DNA of 29,600 nt from Candidatus Aminicenantes bacterium UBA647 (GCA_002299555.1 DBOL01000115.1:32543-62142), one strand, 5' to 3'; shown: positions 1 through 7,852, counted from the stretch's first letter. Program-made: numbers and translations. The notes: generated by a model from the sequence alone, not told the origin.

Positions 1-261
1 CCGTCCCCGCAGTGTTTTTTTAAAGTTCTAACATCTCCGTTTTTAAGATTCTTCCTGAAGATTCAGTTTCAACATATCTTTAAGGGCATTAACCAACAAC
101 TATAGTTGACAGTTTCATATACAAACTTAAGTTTAAATATTAACAAAAAAAAACAAAAAACAAAATGAGACAGATGTATTTATAATTCATTTTTTAATTT
201 TTTCTGATTGATTAGAAACCCGGCATTTGTTAAACTTTAAAATTAATACAAGGAGTTTTCT
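1..261. other. AT-rich upstream region of the FeS oxidoreductase gene
   Basis: No gene or RNA is recognisable here. The stretch is very A/T-rich around 140-200. A TTGACA hexamer lies at 106-111, but its best partner 16 bases downstream (TAAGTT, 128-133) is poor. A TATAAT at 181-186 has no acceptable -35 element. Either could be the promoter of the gene starting at 262, but neither is convincing. The first bases may be the tail of a unit cut by the window edge. Confidence 0.4.
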
Positions 262-2214
262 ATGCTTACTTTTATTGAATCAATCGTCTTTTTAATAATG
301 CTGGGGCTTACCATAGTGTTTTTCTTCACTCCGCTGATCCGCATTTTCAAATTGGTGAAACTCGGTCAGAAAGAAAAAAGATTTGACAATCCCGTTAAGA
401 GAGTCCTTAATGCGATTGCATCTTTTTTTCTCCTTTTATGTTCCGTAAAAAAAGAGAGGATATTTGCAGGTCTGGCACACATCTTTTTATTATACGGATC
501 ATTAACTTTCGATACGATATCTGTATATCATATCCTTGAGGGCTTTAATAAAAATATTCATCCGGCAAATTTTCATGTAATAATTGCTGATCTTATATCA
601 ATAGGGGTCCTTTTGGGTACCCTCTTTTTCATTATCAAACGGTATGTGATAAGAAAATCCTCTTATACTTACGGCACTTTTGAATCTCCGATCATCTATG
701 CTTTATTGATCACAGTAACACTAACATTCCTCCTTTACGAAGGTGCTTCGATAGCATTTCATTCTGGTAGAGAAAGTGTTGCCTTTGTCGGCAATATAAT
801 TGCAGGATGGCTCCCCTCTTCATACTTATTCCTTAAAGTGTCCTGGTGGATGCATATTATTAATGTTTTTGCATTTATCCTCTATGTTCCACGTTCAAAA
901 TATATGCATATGTTCATGGGACCTGCAAATATCGCTTTGAAAAGTGAAAGATCAACCTCATACCTGAGGACCGTAGATCTTGAAACCGCTGAAAGCTTCG
1001 GAATTACATCTTATCAGGATATGACATGGAAAGACCTTCTTGACGGATTTGCATGTATAGACTGTGGCCGATGCACCGATTATTGTCCTGCTGCTCAAAC
1101 AGGAAAGGAATTATCTCCAAAAACCATAATCATAAAAATGAGAGATGACCTCCTCATCGAGGGTGCAAAAAAACTTAAGGACCCGAATTATCAGATACCT
1201 CCATTGATGGATAGAGTATTCAGTGATGAAGAGATATGGAGCTGCACGACCTGTGGTGCCTGCATGGAAGTGTGCCCTGTCCTGAATGAGCATATACCGA
1301 AGATAATCGGAATGAGGCAAAGCCGGGTTCTCATGGAAGCAAAATTTCCGAAAGAGTTCAATCTGTTCTTCAGGAACCTTGAGACCAATAGTAATCCATG
1401 GGGGTTCGGGTCAGCTACAAGGGGTGTGTGGACAGAGGGTCTTGATATAAAGAAAGCCTCTGATCATTCTGATGCAGAGATCCTTTATTGGGTGGGATGT
1501 GCAGGCTCTTTCGATGACAGGAACAAGAAAGTAACACAGGCGATGATCTCTATTCTCAACAGGGCGGGAGTCAATTTTGTAGTTCTGGGAGGTGAGGAAA
1601 ATTGTTGCGGTGATCCGGCAAGAAGAGCGGGAAATGAGTACCTTTTTCAAATGATGGCTGCACAAAACATAGAAGTTTTCATGAAATACAAGTTCAAAAA
1701 AGTGATCACGACATGTCCGCACTGTTTCAGTACTTTCAGGAATGAATATGATGATGCGGCAAAACTGACCGGAATTGAATTTGATATGCCTGAAATAGTG
1801 CACCATTCTGAATATATTAATGAACTGATCAGTAAGGGGAAAATAAGCATAAAAAAGGAAGACAATAAAACCATCACCTATCACGATCCATGCTACCTTG
1901 GACGCCACAACGATATATATGAACAGCCCAGAAATGTTATCAAAAGTGCCGGTCTCAACCTGAAAGAGATGAAGAACAACAAGAGCCACAGTTTTTGCTG
2001 CGGTGGCGGAGGAAGCCTCATGTGGGCGGAAGAAGACCAGGGTGAACGGATCAATCATGTGAGAACCGATGAGCTGCTTGATACCGGAACTGATACGGTA
2101 TGCACTTCATGCCCATATTGTACAACAATGCTTTCAGATGGGATCAAGGACAAAGATAAAGAAGATCAGGTAAAAGTAAAGGATATTGCAGAAATTGTAG
2201 CTGAGTTGATCTGA
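262..2214 (+). CDS. Membrane-bound (Fe-S) oxidoreductase, HdrD/DUF224 family (EMO-like)
   Basis: Predicted electron carrier between a soluble partner and the quinone pool. The N-terminal ~230 residues carry about five membrane helices of NarI-like type, with histidines (H73, H105, H198) that could bind haem b. Two [4Fe-4S] motifs follow: C265-C268-C271-C275P and C328-C331-C334-C338P. Then come two CCG cysteine-rich domains of the HdrB/HdrD type, with CCG at 448-450 and 579-581 and upstream partners near 413 and 544. This domain order is known for the ETF:(methyl)menaquinone oxidoreductases (EMO, formerly DUF224) of syntrophs and other anaerobes. The ETF link here is inference, because no etfAB lies in the window. 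The ATG is preceded by AGGAG at a good distance. The gene converges on murI with 16 bases between the stops and no visible terminator. Length (650 aa) is normal for the family. Confidence 0.88.
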   Translation: MLTFIESIVFLIMLGLTIVFFFTPLIRIFKLVKLGQKEKRFDNPVKRVLNAIASFFLLLCSVKKERIFAGLAHIFLLYGSLTFDTISVYHILEGFNKNIHPANFHVIIADLISIGVLLGTLFFIIKRYVIRKSSYTYGTFESPIIYALLITVTLTFLLYEGASIAFHSGRESVAFVGNIIAGWLPSSYLFLKVSWWMHIINVFAFILYVPRSKYMHMFMGPANIALKSERSTSYLRTVDLETAESFGITSYQDMTWKDLLDGFACIDCGRCTDYCPAAQTGKELSPKTIIIKMRDDLLIEGAKKLKDPNYQIPPLMDRVFSDEEIWSCTTCGACMEVCPVLNEHIPKIIGMRQSRVLMEAKFPKEFNLFFRNLETNSNPWGFGSATRGVWTEGLDIKKASDHSDAEILYWVGCAGSFDDRNKKVTQAMISILNRAGVNFVVLGGEENCCGDPARRAGNEYLFQMMAAQNIEVFMKYKFKKVITTCPHCFSTFRNEYDDAAKLTGIEFDMPEIVHHSEYINELISKGKISIKKEDNKTITYHDPCYLGRHNDIYEQPRNVIKSAGLNLKEMKNNKSHSFCCGGGGSLMWAEEDQGERINHVRTDELLDTGTDTVCTSCPYCTTMLSDGIKDKDKEDQVKVKDIAEIVAELI

Positions 2215-2230
2215 CCGTCACACTTTTGGA

Positions 2231-3028
2231 TCACAAGGAGATCATTTCTACTTTATCTATCTTTCTTTTCAGGAAGATCTCCCCTACTTTTTTGAACCTT
2301 TCAGGAAAATCGGTGACATAGAACTCATCCTCTCCGTTGGAAGATTCTTGAGCTTTTAACCATCCGAGTTTTTTTAGTATCGAGTTGGTCCTCTCAGCCA
2401 TCACTTCAGCCGAGTCTATAAGAGTGATCCCGCTTCCGAGAACTCTGCTTATCGCATCCTTAAGAACGGGATAATGAGTACATCCGAGGACAAGTGTCTT
2501 TATCCCCTGCTTTTTCAGAGGAAGGAGATACTCCTGAATAACAAGATCTGTAATTTTATGATCTATCCAGCCTTCCTCAACAAGGGGCACGAACAGAGGA
2601 CAATCCTGTGATGTGATCTTTGCATCTGGATCCTTTTCCATGATCGACTTCTCATAGGCTCCGGAGGAAATCGTAGCCGACGTTCCGATCACGCCTATTT
2701 CCTTTTCCCCATTTTCCACTGCTGCTTCCGCCCCGGGATCAATAACTCCCAGAACAGGTATATCGAGAATTTTCTGGAGGTGCGATACTGCATAAGAAGA
2801 TGATGAATTACATGCTATCACAACTATCTTTACACCCTTTCCGATCAGGAATTTAGAGTTCTCTTCAGAAAATTTTGTTATCGTCTCAGGTGATTTTGTT
2901 CCATAAGGAAGATGAGCCGTGTCTCCAAGGTATATTACTTTTTCCCCCGGCATTTTTTTCTTTATGGCTTTGTACACGGTAAGACCACCTATTCCTGAAT
3001 CAAATACTCCTATTGCTCTGCTATTCAT
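2231..3028 (-). CDS. murI: Glutamate racemase
   Basis: Converts L-glutamate to D-glutamate in the cytoplasm for peptidoglycan synthesis, without a cofactor. The protein has 265 residues, normal for the family. It shows the N-terminal FDSGIGGLTV motif (D10, S11), the first catalytic cysteine in ACNSSSS (C73) and the second in GCTHYPVL (C183). The start overlaps the stop of the upstream GerMN gene by four bases (ATGA), indicating translational coupling. It is the last gene of the tRNA-Val/tRNA-Asp/tmRNA/amidase/GerMN unit, so peptidoglycan precursor supply and remodelling are encoded together. Confidence 0.96.
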   Translation of the reverse strand: MNSRAIGVFDSGIGGLTVYKAIKKKMPGEKVIYLGDTAHLPYGTKSPETITKFSEENSKFLIGKGVKIVVIACNSSSSYAVSHLQKILDIPVLGVIDPGAEAAVENGEKEIGVIGTSATISSGAYEKSIMEKDPDAKITSQDCPLFVPLVEEGWIDHKITDLVIQEYLLPLKKQGIKTLVLGCTHYPVLKDAISRVLGSGITLIDSAEVMAERTNSILKKLGWLKAQESSNGEDEFYVTDFPERFKKVGEIFLKRKIDKVEMISL

Positions 3029-3600
3029 CTTCTGAAATATTTATAATTCGGTTTGTAAGGATTTTCAAGGTCAAGATGACCGGATAATGTTTTATATTCA
3101 TTCCCGGCTACAAGTATCTTTACTTTTTTAACTTCCTTAAAATTGTAGCAAACGTTGTTAACAAAAAAATAGACAAATTCTATCTCCCCCCGGGATCCTC
3201 CCGGGAAATTAATTATCAGTTCTTCATTAAAATCAAGTACAACCATCTGCTTGTCATCAATATAATAAACACTCTGAAGTCTGGTCTGTTCAGGAAATGT
3301 GGCAACAAAGTTTGAAGATTCGTCAATCATAAGAGCAAGAAAGATTTTCAGGAATTCAATACGATTCTCATTTTTTTCAATCTCATACTCTTTTGGTAAA
3401 AAAAGAGAAGATCTGTTCGTCAGAAAAAAGATCTTCACCTTCTCAAGCTCCTGAGATGTTTCTTCTATGATTTCACTCTCACCTTTTTTATCATCGATAG
3501 CCCTTTTAAACGTTCCACTTGAACTCAGATAGATTATCAGAGATGTAACAAAAAAGATCACCGCAAGGCTTATCAGAATATATATTATCTTTTTGTTCAT
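3025..3600 (-). CDS. GerMN-domain membrane-anchored protein
   Basis: A 191-residue protein with one N-terminal membrane helix (about residues 5-27) and a probable extracytoplasmic GerMN domain (about 54-170), judged from the characteristic pattern VKIFFL..., Y.D...VVLDFNEEL and EIEFVYFFVNNV. GerMN was named from spore germination and sporulation proteins, but is widespread in non-sporulating bacteria, often beside AMIN-domain amidases as here, where it is thought to act at the cell wall. It overlaps its neighbours by four bases on both sides (ATGA at 3597-3600 and 3025-3028). There is no sign of sporulation genes. The exact role is unknown. Confidence 0.82.
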   Translation of the reverse strand: MNKKIIYILISLAVIFFVTSLIIYLSSSGTFKRAIDDKKGESEIIEETSQELEKVKIFFLTNRSSLFLPKEYEIEKNENRIEFLKIFLALMIDESSNFVATFPEQTRLQSVYYIDDKQMVVLDFNEELIINFPGGSRGEIEFVYFFVNNVCYNFKEVKKVKILVAGNEYKTLSGHLDLENPYKPNYKYFRR

Positions 3601-4748
3601 TTAAAAGTTGAATTATAATAGTAGATATATTTAGAAATACCCGTATAAATCGATTCTGCCACTTTTTCAAGAAAAGAGTCATCCCTCAATCTGTTCTCTT
3701 CATATTTATTGGAAACAAATGCGATCTCAATAAGAACTGCAGGCATGGACGCTCTCATCAAAACCCTGAAAGGTGCCTGTTTCACACCTCTGTTCTTTGT
3801 GTTGAGCAGAATGTTCAACTCATTCTGAATATAATCTGCAAGGCGGCTTGATTCCCTTATATGTTCTGTCTGAGCCATGCTCCAGAGGATCATTTTCAAC
3901 TCATCATCTTCAGGCACATCGTCCATTCCATTAAAAGAACTATTTTCTTTCATCGCCAATTGACTTGAAATTTTGTCTGTTGCTTTCAGGCTTACAAAAT
4001 AAGTTTCAGGTCCCCGGGCAGATTTTCGGTAGGATGAGTTCACATGGATAGAGAGGAATAGTTGAGAATTCTGATTATTCGCCTTTGCAACTCTGGAATC
4101 GAGAGCAACCTCCACATCAGATTCTCTTGTCATTACAACTCTTATCCCTAATTCCCGCTCAATGATCTTTTTCAGCTTCTTACTTACTTTCAGTGTTATA
4201 CTCTTCTCTTTTGTATTTTTATCCCCGACTGCGCCAAGATCACTGCCCCCATGCCCCGGGTCTATACAAATAACGTCAATTGATGAACGTCCTTTCTTCG
4301 AGGTGTTAATCTCCGGAGAATCTGATCCATACTCATCCTGAGCACTTTCCGTGATCGCGGGTTCAGTTTCCATATTTGTCGTTTTTCTGTTGACATCAAA
4401 AACCACCCTGAAAGGCTCTTTAAGAACAAAGGCCTTTAGAATATTAAACCGCTCCGATCCCTTCACTCTTATTCCGGGATCATCACCATTGGTCACATTT
4501 TCAACCCTGTTCAAAAGTTCAGAACCGGAAAGATCAGATCTGAGCATTATATCTTCCGGCCTGTTCTTTAGAAAGATAGTGAGATCTCTTTCCGACCCCC
4601 TCTCCATAACATAGGAGAATCTGCTGTCACTTTCAAACACAATCCTGGTAAAATCATTGTGGTCGAAAGCCCTGACTTTAATTGAGAGTGGAAATATATG
4701 GACTGCAATAATAAATATATATGTTAAGAAACAATAAAACTTCTTCAT
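3597..4748 (-). CDS. N-acetylmuramoyl-L-alanine amidase (AMIN + Amidase_3)
   Basis: Periplasmic zinc amidase that cleaves the bond between N-acetylmuramic acid and the stem peptide. Residues 1-27 form a signal peptide. About 24-120 is an AMIN domain (peptidoglycan/septum targeting). 158-375 is Amidase_3 with zinc ligands H166 (DPGHGG), E181 and H235 (SIHVNSS) and catalytic E341 (LIEIAFVSN). The stretch at about 262-305 matches the regulatory helix insert of AmiC-type enzymes, which suggests control by a LytM-type activator (inference). Its ATG lies only 14 bases after the tmRNA 3' end. The only Shine-Dalgarno-like sequence, GGAA, falls within that short spacer. Confidence 0.93.
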   Translation of the reverse strand: MKKFYCFLTYIFIIAVHIFPLSIKVRAFDHNDFTRIVFESDSRFSYVMERGSERDLTIFLKNRPEDIMLRSDLSGSELLNRVENVTNGDDPGIRVKGSERFNILKAFVLKEPFRVVFDVNRKTTNMETEPAITESAQDEYGSDSPEINTSKKGRSSIDVICIDPGHGGSDLGAVGDKNTKEKSITLKVSKKLKKIIERELGIRVVMTRESDVEVALDSRVAKANNQNSQLFLSIHVNSSYRKSARGPETYFVSLKATDKISSQLAMKENSSFNGMDDVPEDDELKMILWSMAQTEHIRESSRLADYIQNELNILLNTKNRGVKQAPFRVLMRASMPAVLIEIAFVSNKYEENRLRDDSFLEKVAESIYTGISKYIYYYNSTFK

Positions 4749-4762
4749 CTATTCCGGTCAAC

Positions 4763-5105
4763 TGGAGGCGGCGGGAGTTGAACCCGCGTCCAATAAGGAC
4801 TCAATCAAAGTTTCTACAGATATAGTTTGTCTTTTATGTGCCCCGTGGATAAGAAAACAAACAAAAATCCCCGCGGGAGTCTTTATCAGATTTTCGTCCG
4901 AATCAAAGTCAAAGACAACTTCGGCCGGCTTATCCTGCTAAGTGACGCCCCAATAACCCTGCAGGATCAGGAAACCGGAACGGCAACATTATTTATGCTG
5001 CGAGTGCAAAATCGTTTGCGTTTCTTTTTTTGAGCACTTTAATGAGTTACCCAGCTCAACCTGCAACTTTGACATAATCAATACTGTCGAACCCATTTCG
5101 CCCCC
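4763..5105 (-). ncRNA. ssrA: Transfer-messenger RNA (tmRNA)
   Basis: Rescues stalled ribosomes with SmpB and adds a degradation tag. The 5' end GGGGGCG (5105-5099) pairs with CGCCTCC (4770-4764), giving a 7-bp acceptor stem with one G-U pair. The 5' part has the conserved GGGTTCGACAG and the 3' part a T-arm GCGGG-TTCAACT-CCCGC. The discriminator is A (4763) and is followed by GTT, so CCA is not encoded. The tag frame runs 5019-4993: GCA AAC GAT TTT GCA CTC GCA GCA TAA, encoding ANDFALAA, which ends in the usual ALAA degron but is very short. The gene sits 11 bases after tRNA-Asp and 14 bases before the amidase gene on the same strand. The open frame on the opposite strand inside it is not a gene. 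Confidence 0.95.
4993..5019 (-). other. tmRNA proteolysis-tag reading frame (ANDFALAA)
   Basis: The resume codon GCA at 5019-5017 begins an eight-codon frame, A-N-D-F-A-L-A-A, closed by TAA at 4995-4993. The ACGCAAACGAT context resembles the resume site of other bacterial tmRNAs (E. coli encodes ANDENYALAA). The tag lacks the usual two to three residues between AND and ALAA apart from a single F. Confidence 0.88.
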
Positions 5106-5116
5106 GAAATGGGAAA

Positions 5117-5193
5117 TGGCGGGGCCGACGAGACTCGAACTCGCGGCCTCTGGCGTGACAGGCCAGCGTTCTAACCAACTGAACTACGACCCC
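5117..5193 (-). tRNA. tRNA-Asp (anticodon GTC)
   Basis: A full cloverleaf can be drawn on the minus strand: acceptor GGGGTCG/CGGCCCC, TA at 8-9, anticodon stem CTGGC/GCCAG with loop CTGTCAC (anticodon GTC), T-arm GCGAG-TTCGAGT-CTCGT, discriminator G. The CCA end is encoded (TGG at 5117-5119 on the plus strand). It lies 12 bases after tRNA-Val and 11 before the tmRNA, so they are almost certainly processed from one transcript. Confidence 0.97.
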
Positions 5194-5205
5194 GCTTATT
5201 AAGAT

Positions 5206-5278
5206 TGGGCGATAGAGGACTTGAACCTCTGACCCTCGGCGTGTAAAACCGATGCTCTTCCAGCTGAGCTAATCGCCC
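5206..5278 (-). tRNA. tRNA-Val (anticodon TAC)
   Basis: Cloverleaf on the minus strand: acceptor GGGCGAT/ATCGCCC, D-arm GCTC...GAGC, anticodon stem TCGGT/GCCGA with loop TTTACAC (anticodon TAC), T-arm AGAGG-TTCAAGT-CCTCT, discriminator A. CCA is not encoded (ATC follows), so it must be added after transcription, unlike the neighbouring tRNA-Asp. It is the first RNA after the promoter at 5291-5319. Confidence 0.97.
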
Positions 5279-5290
5279 TACCCAGAATAC

Positions 5291-5319
5291 AAGATACAAT
5301 ATTTCGAAAGTTATGTCAA
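5291..5319 (-). promoter_or_regulatory. Sigma70-type promoter for the tRNA/tmRNA/amidase unit
   Basis: On the minus strand, TTGACA (5319-5314) and TATCTT (5296-5291) are separated by exactly 17 bases. Transcription would start near 5284, about six bases before tRNA-Val. A perfect -35 and optimal spacing fit the strong expression expected for tRNA and tmRNA. No other promoter is visible before the amidase gene, so the three protein genes probably depend on it too. Confidence 0.85.
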
Positions 5320-5353
5320 TAGTATCTGATCTTCACTAACACAAAAAATGGTG

Positions 5354-5382
5354 TTGAAAATCATACTGATATTATGGATAAT
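5354..5382 (+). promoter_or_regulatory. Possible promoter of the DUF362/NapHG operon
   Basis: TTGAAA (5354-5359) and GATAAT (5377-5382) are 17 bases apart, diverging from the tRNA promoter. The predicted start (about 5389) would place the AGGAG ribosome-binding site (5390-5394) at the very 5' end of the message. That is unusual and lowers confidence. Confidence 0.4.
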
Positions 5383-5399
5383 ATTCAAAAGGAGCAAAA

Positions 5400-6287
5400 A
5401 TGAAAAGAAGAGAATTTATCAAAACTTCAACCGTTACTGCTACTACTGCCTGCATTTCCGGAATTCCTTTATTTCCTGAAGGTGGAGTAGATCCTGTTTC
5501 AAAAGTTACAGGAGAGTCACCTTATGAGATAACCAAAAAGGGTGTGGAACTTATCGGTGGAATGAAAAAATTTATCAGCAAACAAGACATCGTAATGATA
5601 AAACCTAATATCGGATGGAACAGAAAGGTCGAACATGCTGCAAACACTAACCCCGAAGTCCTTAGAGCTGTGATAGAGATGGCTTTTGATGCCGGGGCAA
5701 AAAAAGTTATTGTAATGGATAATAGTTGCCATAAATCAGAAGACACCTATAGACGAAGCGGAATAAAAGATGCTGTGGTAAAAAGTGGTGCCGAGATCAG
5801 ATTCTCTGATGAGAACCGGCTGGTTGTTCACCAGTTCAACGGGGAAAAGCTTAAGAGGTGGCCAGTATTCAGGGATCATCTGGAAGTAGATAAATTTATT
5901 AATGTCCCTATACTTAAGCATCACTCAAGTGCCGGGCTGACTATCGGGATGAAGAATCTGTATGGTATCATCGGCGGAAGAAGAGGAAAGCTTCACCGGA
6001 ATATGGGTGAGAACATTGCAGATCTGGCTAATGGATTTAAAACTGACCTTACAATTGTTGATGCCTTCAGAATTCTAAAAAAGAACGGCCCCGTTGGAGG
6101 AAGGCTTAGTGATGTAGAGCTCAAAAAAACGGTCATCTGTTCTAAGAATATATTTGAAGCGGATGTTGTTGCAGTGGACCTGTTCGGGAAAAGTGTCGAT
6201 GAGATAGATTTTATCGGTGCAGGATTCCGGAGAGGAATGGGACAGAAAGATCTTAAAAACATCAACATTGTTACTTTTAAAATCTAA
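5400..6287 (+). CDS. DUF362 domain protein with Tat signal
   Basis: A 295-residue protein of the DUF362 family, whose biochemical role is unsettled; relatives often occur with ferredoxin domains. The N-terminus has a twin-arginine signal, K2-R-R-E-F-I-K followed by a Thr/Ala-rich stretch to about residue 24, indicating export in folded form. The body carries DUF362-typical segments (VMIKPNIGW, ANTNPEVLRAVIEMA, FINVPILKHHS, GMKNLYGIIGG). No CxxC iron-sulfur motif is present, so it would rely on a partner, plausibly the polyferredoxin encoded six bases downstream. AGGAG lies five bases before the ATG. The family call is firm; function and final location are inference. Confidence 0.85.
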   Translation: MKRREFIKTSTVTATTACISGIPLFPEGGVDPVSKVTGESPYEITKKGVELIGGMKKFISKQDIVMIKPNIGWNRKVEHAANTNPEVLRAVIEMAFDAGAKKVIVMDNSCHKSEDTYRRSGIKDAVVKSGAEIRFSDENRLVVHQFNGEKLKRWPVFRDHLEVDKFINVPILKHHSSAGLTIGMKNLYGIIGGRRGKLHRNMGENIADLANGFKTDLTIVDAFRILKKNGPVGGRLSDVELKKTVICSKNIFEADVVAVDLFGKSVDEIDFIGAGFRRGMGQKDLKNINIVTFKI

Positions 6288-6293
6288 GCAAAA

Positions 6294-7847
6294 ATGAGAA
6301 CAAAATACCCCAAAAAAAAACTCGCACGAATTATCATTCAGGGTTTATTCCTTATTGTTTTTTTCTGGCTTCTGATCAGAACGGGAGCTGCTGCTACTGA
6401 AACATTTAAGTATTCTGATTACTTTTTCTATTTCGACCCGTTATTATTGATAGTAAACCTATTCTCTACTCATACTGTAATCACGATTTTTTTTCTCTCT
6501 CTTATCCCGGTGGCACTCACACTTGTGTTCGGCCGTTTTTTCTGTGGATGGATATGCCCGATGGGGACGATACACCATTTTTTTTCATGGCTGTTCCGGC
6601 GAGGAAAAAAGAAAGTGGAACAGGTAGATCACAAATTGTTAAAACTGAAATATGTGATCCTGACACTTATCCTGGTTATGGCCCTTTTCGGTACAAATAT
6701 CGGAGGATGGTTCGATCCGTTCTCTATTCTTACCAGAAGCACTTCCATCGTTGTCAGCCCTTCTGCCAATTATGTGATTGAGGAGACACTTAAAGAAGGT
6801 GCGAACGAGTCGGGGATCATTTCCAAAGGCTTAAAACCCGCATATGAATTTTCAAAGAAAAACATTCTCCCCAACAAACCGAGGAAATATCTGCAGTCAG
6901 TTTTTATTGGAATTGTTTTTTTCCTGTTAATTGCAGCGAATTTTTACAAGAGAAGATTTTTCTGCAATTATTTATGCCCACTGGGGGCTCTATATGGGCT
7001 GTTTTCCAGATTTAGTCTTCTAAACCTCGATGTGGACAAAGGGACTTGTAAAAAATGTAATGTCTGCTCTGCCGATTGTACTTATAACGGAAGTCCATAT
7101 CAGGATTATATGAAGTCTGAATGTATGGTCTGTTATAATTGCGAAGATTCCTGCCCGCCGGATTCGATCAGTACCAAATTCAGCTTCCCCGCAAAGGGAA
7201 GTATCAATAAGATCGACCTTGGCCGGAGGAGGATCACCGGATCTATAATCTCAGGAATTTTTTTTGCATCCCTTCCAAGATTTTCCGGTACATCTAAATC
7301 CAGGATCCACAATTTTGAGAGGCCTCCGGGATCTGTCAAGGAAATTGATTTTCTTGACAGATGTATAAGATGTGGTGAGTGTATGCAAGCCTGCCCGACA
7401 AACTTCATTCAGCCGGCACTCTTCGAAACAGGTATCGACGGCCTGTGGACACCTGTACTTGAACCTTCGATCGGATATTGTGAGTTTGAGTGTAACAGAT
7501 GTACTCAGGTGTGCCCGACAAATGCAATTGAAACTCTTGCACTTGAAGATAAAAAGAAGTTTAAAATGGGTACAGCTGTTGTGGTTAAAGATAAATGCTA
7601 TACCTATGCAGATGGATATAATTGTGCTGTTTGTGAAGAGCATTGCCCGGTTCCGGATAAGGCGATCCGATTCAGAGAAGTTGATGTATGGAACTTTGAA
7701 GGCAAGCTTGTGAAAGTAAAACAGATCTATGTGGTCCCGGATCTTTGTACAGGTTGCGGTATATGTGAGAATGTTTGTCCCAGATCTGATTCTCCGGGAA
7801 TCATAAATTCAGCAGAGGAAGAACAGAGAGAATTCGAGTATTACTAA
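6294..7847 (+). CDS. Membrane polyferredoxin, NapH-NapG-like fusion
   Basis: A 517-residue iron-sulfur protein. The N-terminal half resembles NapH: membrane helices at about 13-30, 47-80, 118-134 and 202-218, the paired motifs C84GWIC88P and C224NYLC228P, then two ferredoxin-like clusters (C252-C262 and C277-C287). The second half resembles NapG/MauM: a twin-arginine-like stretch G310-R-R-R-I and hydrophobic segment (315-329), ERPPGSV, and four cysteine clusters (357-367, 396-407, 435-451, 485-495). In known systems NapH and NapG pass electrons from quinol to a periplasmic acceptor. No nitrate reductase genes lie here, so the acceptor is unknown; the preceding DUF362 protein is the obvious candidate partner (inference). 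The gene starts six bases after that stop without a clear ribosome-binding site, suggesting coupled translation. Confidence 0.85.
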   Translation: MRTKYPKKKLARIIIQGLFLIVFFWLLIRTGAAATETFKYSDYFFYFDPLLLIVNLFSTHTVITIFFLSLIPVALTLVFGRFFCGWICPMGTIHHFFSWLFRRGKKKVEQVDHKLLKLKYVILTLILVMALFGTNIGGWFDPFSILTRSTSIVVSPSANYVIEETLKEGANESGIISKGLKPAYEFSKKNILPNKPRKYLQSVFIGIVFFLLIAANFYKRRFFCNYLCPLGALYGLFSRFSLLNLDVDKGTCKKCNVCSADCTYNGSPYQDYMKSECMVCYNCEDSCPPDSISTKFSFPAKGSINKIDLGRRRITGSIISGIFFASLPRFSGTSKSRIHNFERPPGSVKEIDFLDRCIRCGECMQACPTNFIQPALFETGIDGLWTPVLEPSIGYCEFECNRCTQVCPTNAIETLALEDKKKFKMGTAVVVKDKCYTYADGYNCAVCEEHCPVPDKAIRFREVDVWNFEGKLVKVKQIYVVPDLCTGCGICENVCPRSDSPGIINSAEEEQREFEYY

Positions 7848-7852
7848 AGGAA

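Noticed and set aside
106..133. TTGACA promoter upstream of the first gene
   Set aside because: The perfect -35 has only a poor -10 (TAAGTT) at 16 bases, so it is not annotated as a promoter.
1411..2058. 215-codon open frame antisense to the FeS oxidoreductase
   Set aside because: No recognisable domain and no ribosome-binding site; the opposite strand encodes conserved CCG domains, so it is a shadow.
3025..3600. GerMN protein as evidence of sporulation
   Set aside because: GerMN domains are widespread in non-sporulating bacteria, and the window has diderm outer-membrane genes but no sporulation genes.
4827..5033. Open frame of 68 codons on the plus strand
   Set aside because: It lies wholly inside the tmRNA gene on the opposite strand, and its sequence is explained by tmRNA structure.
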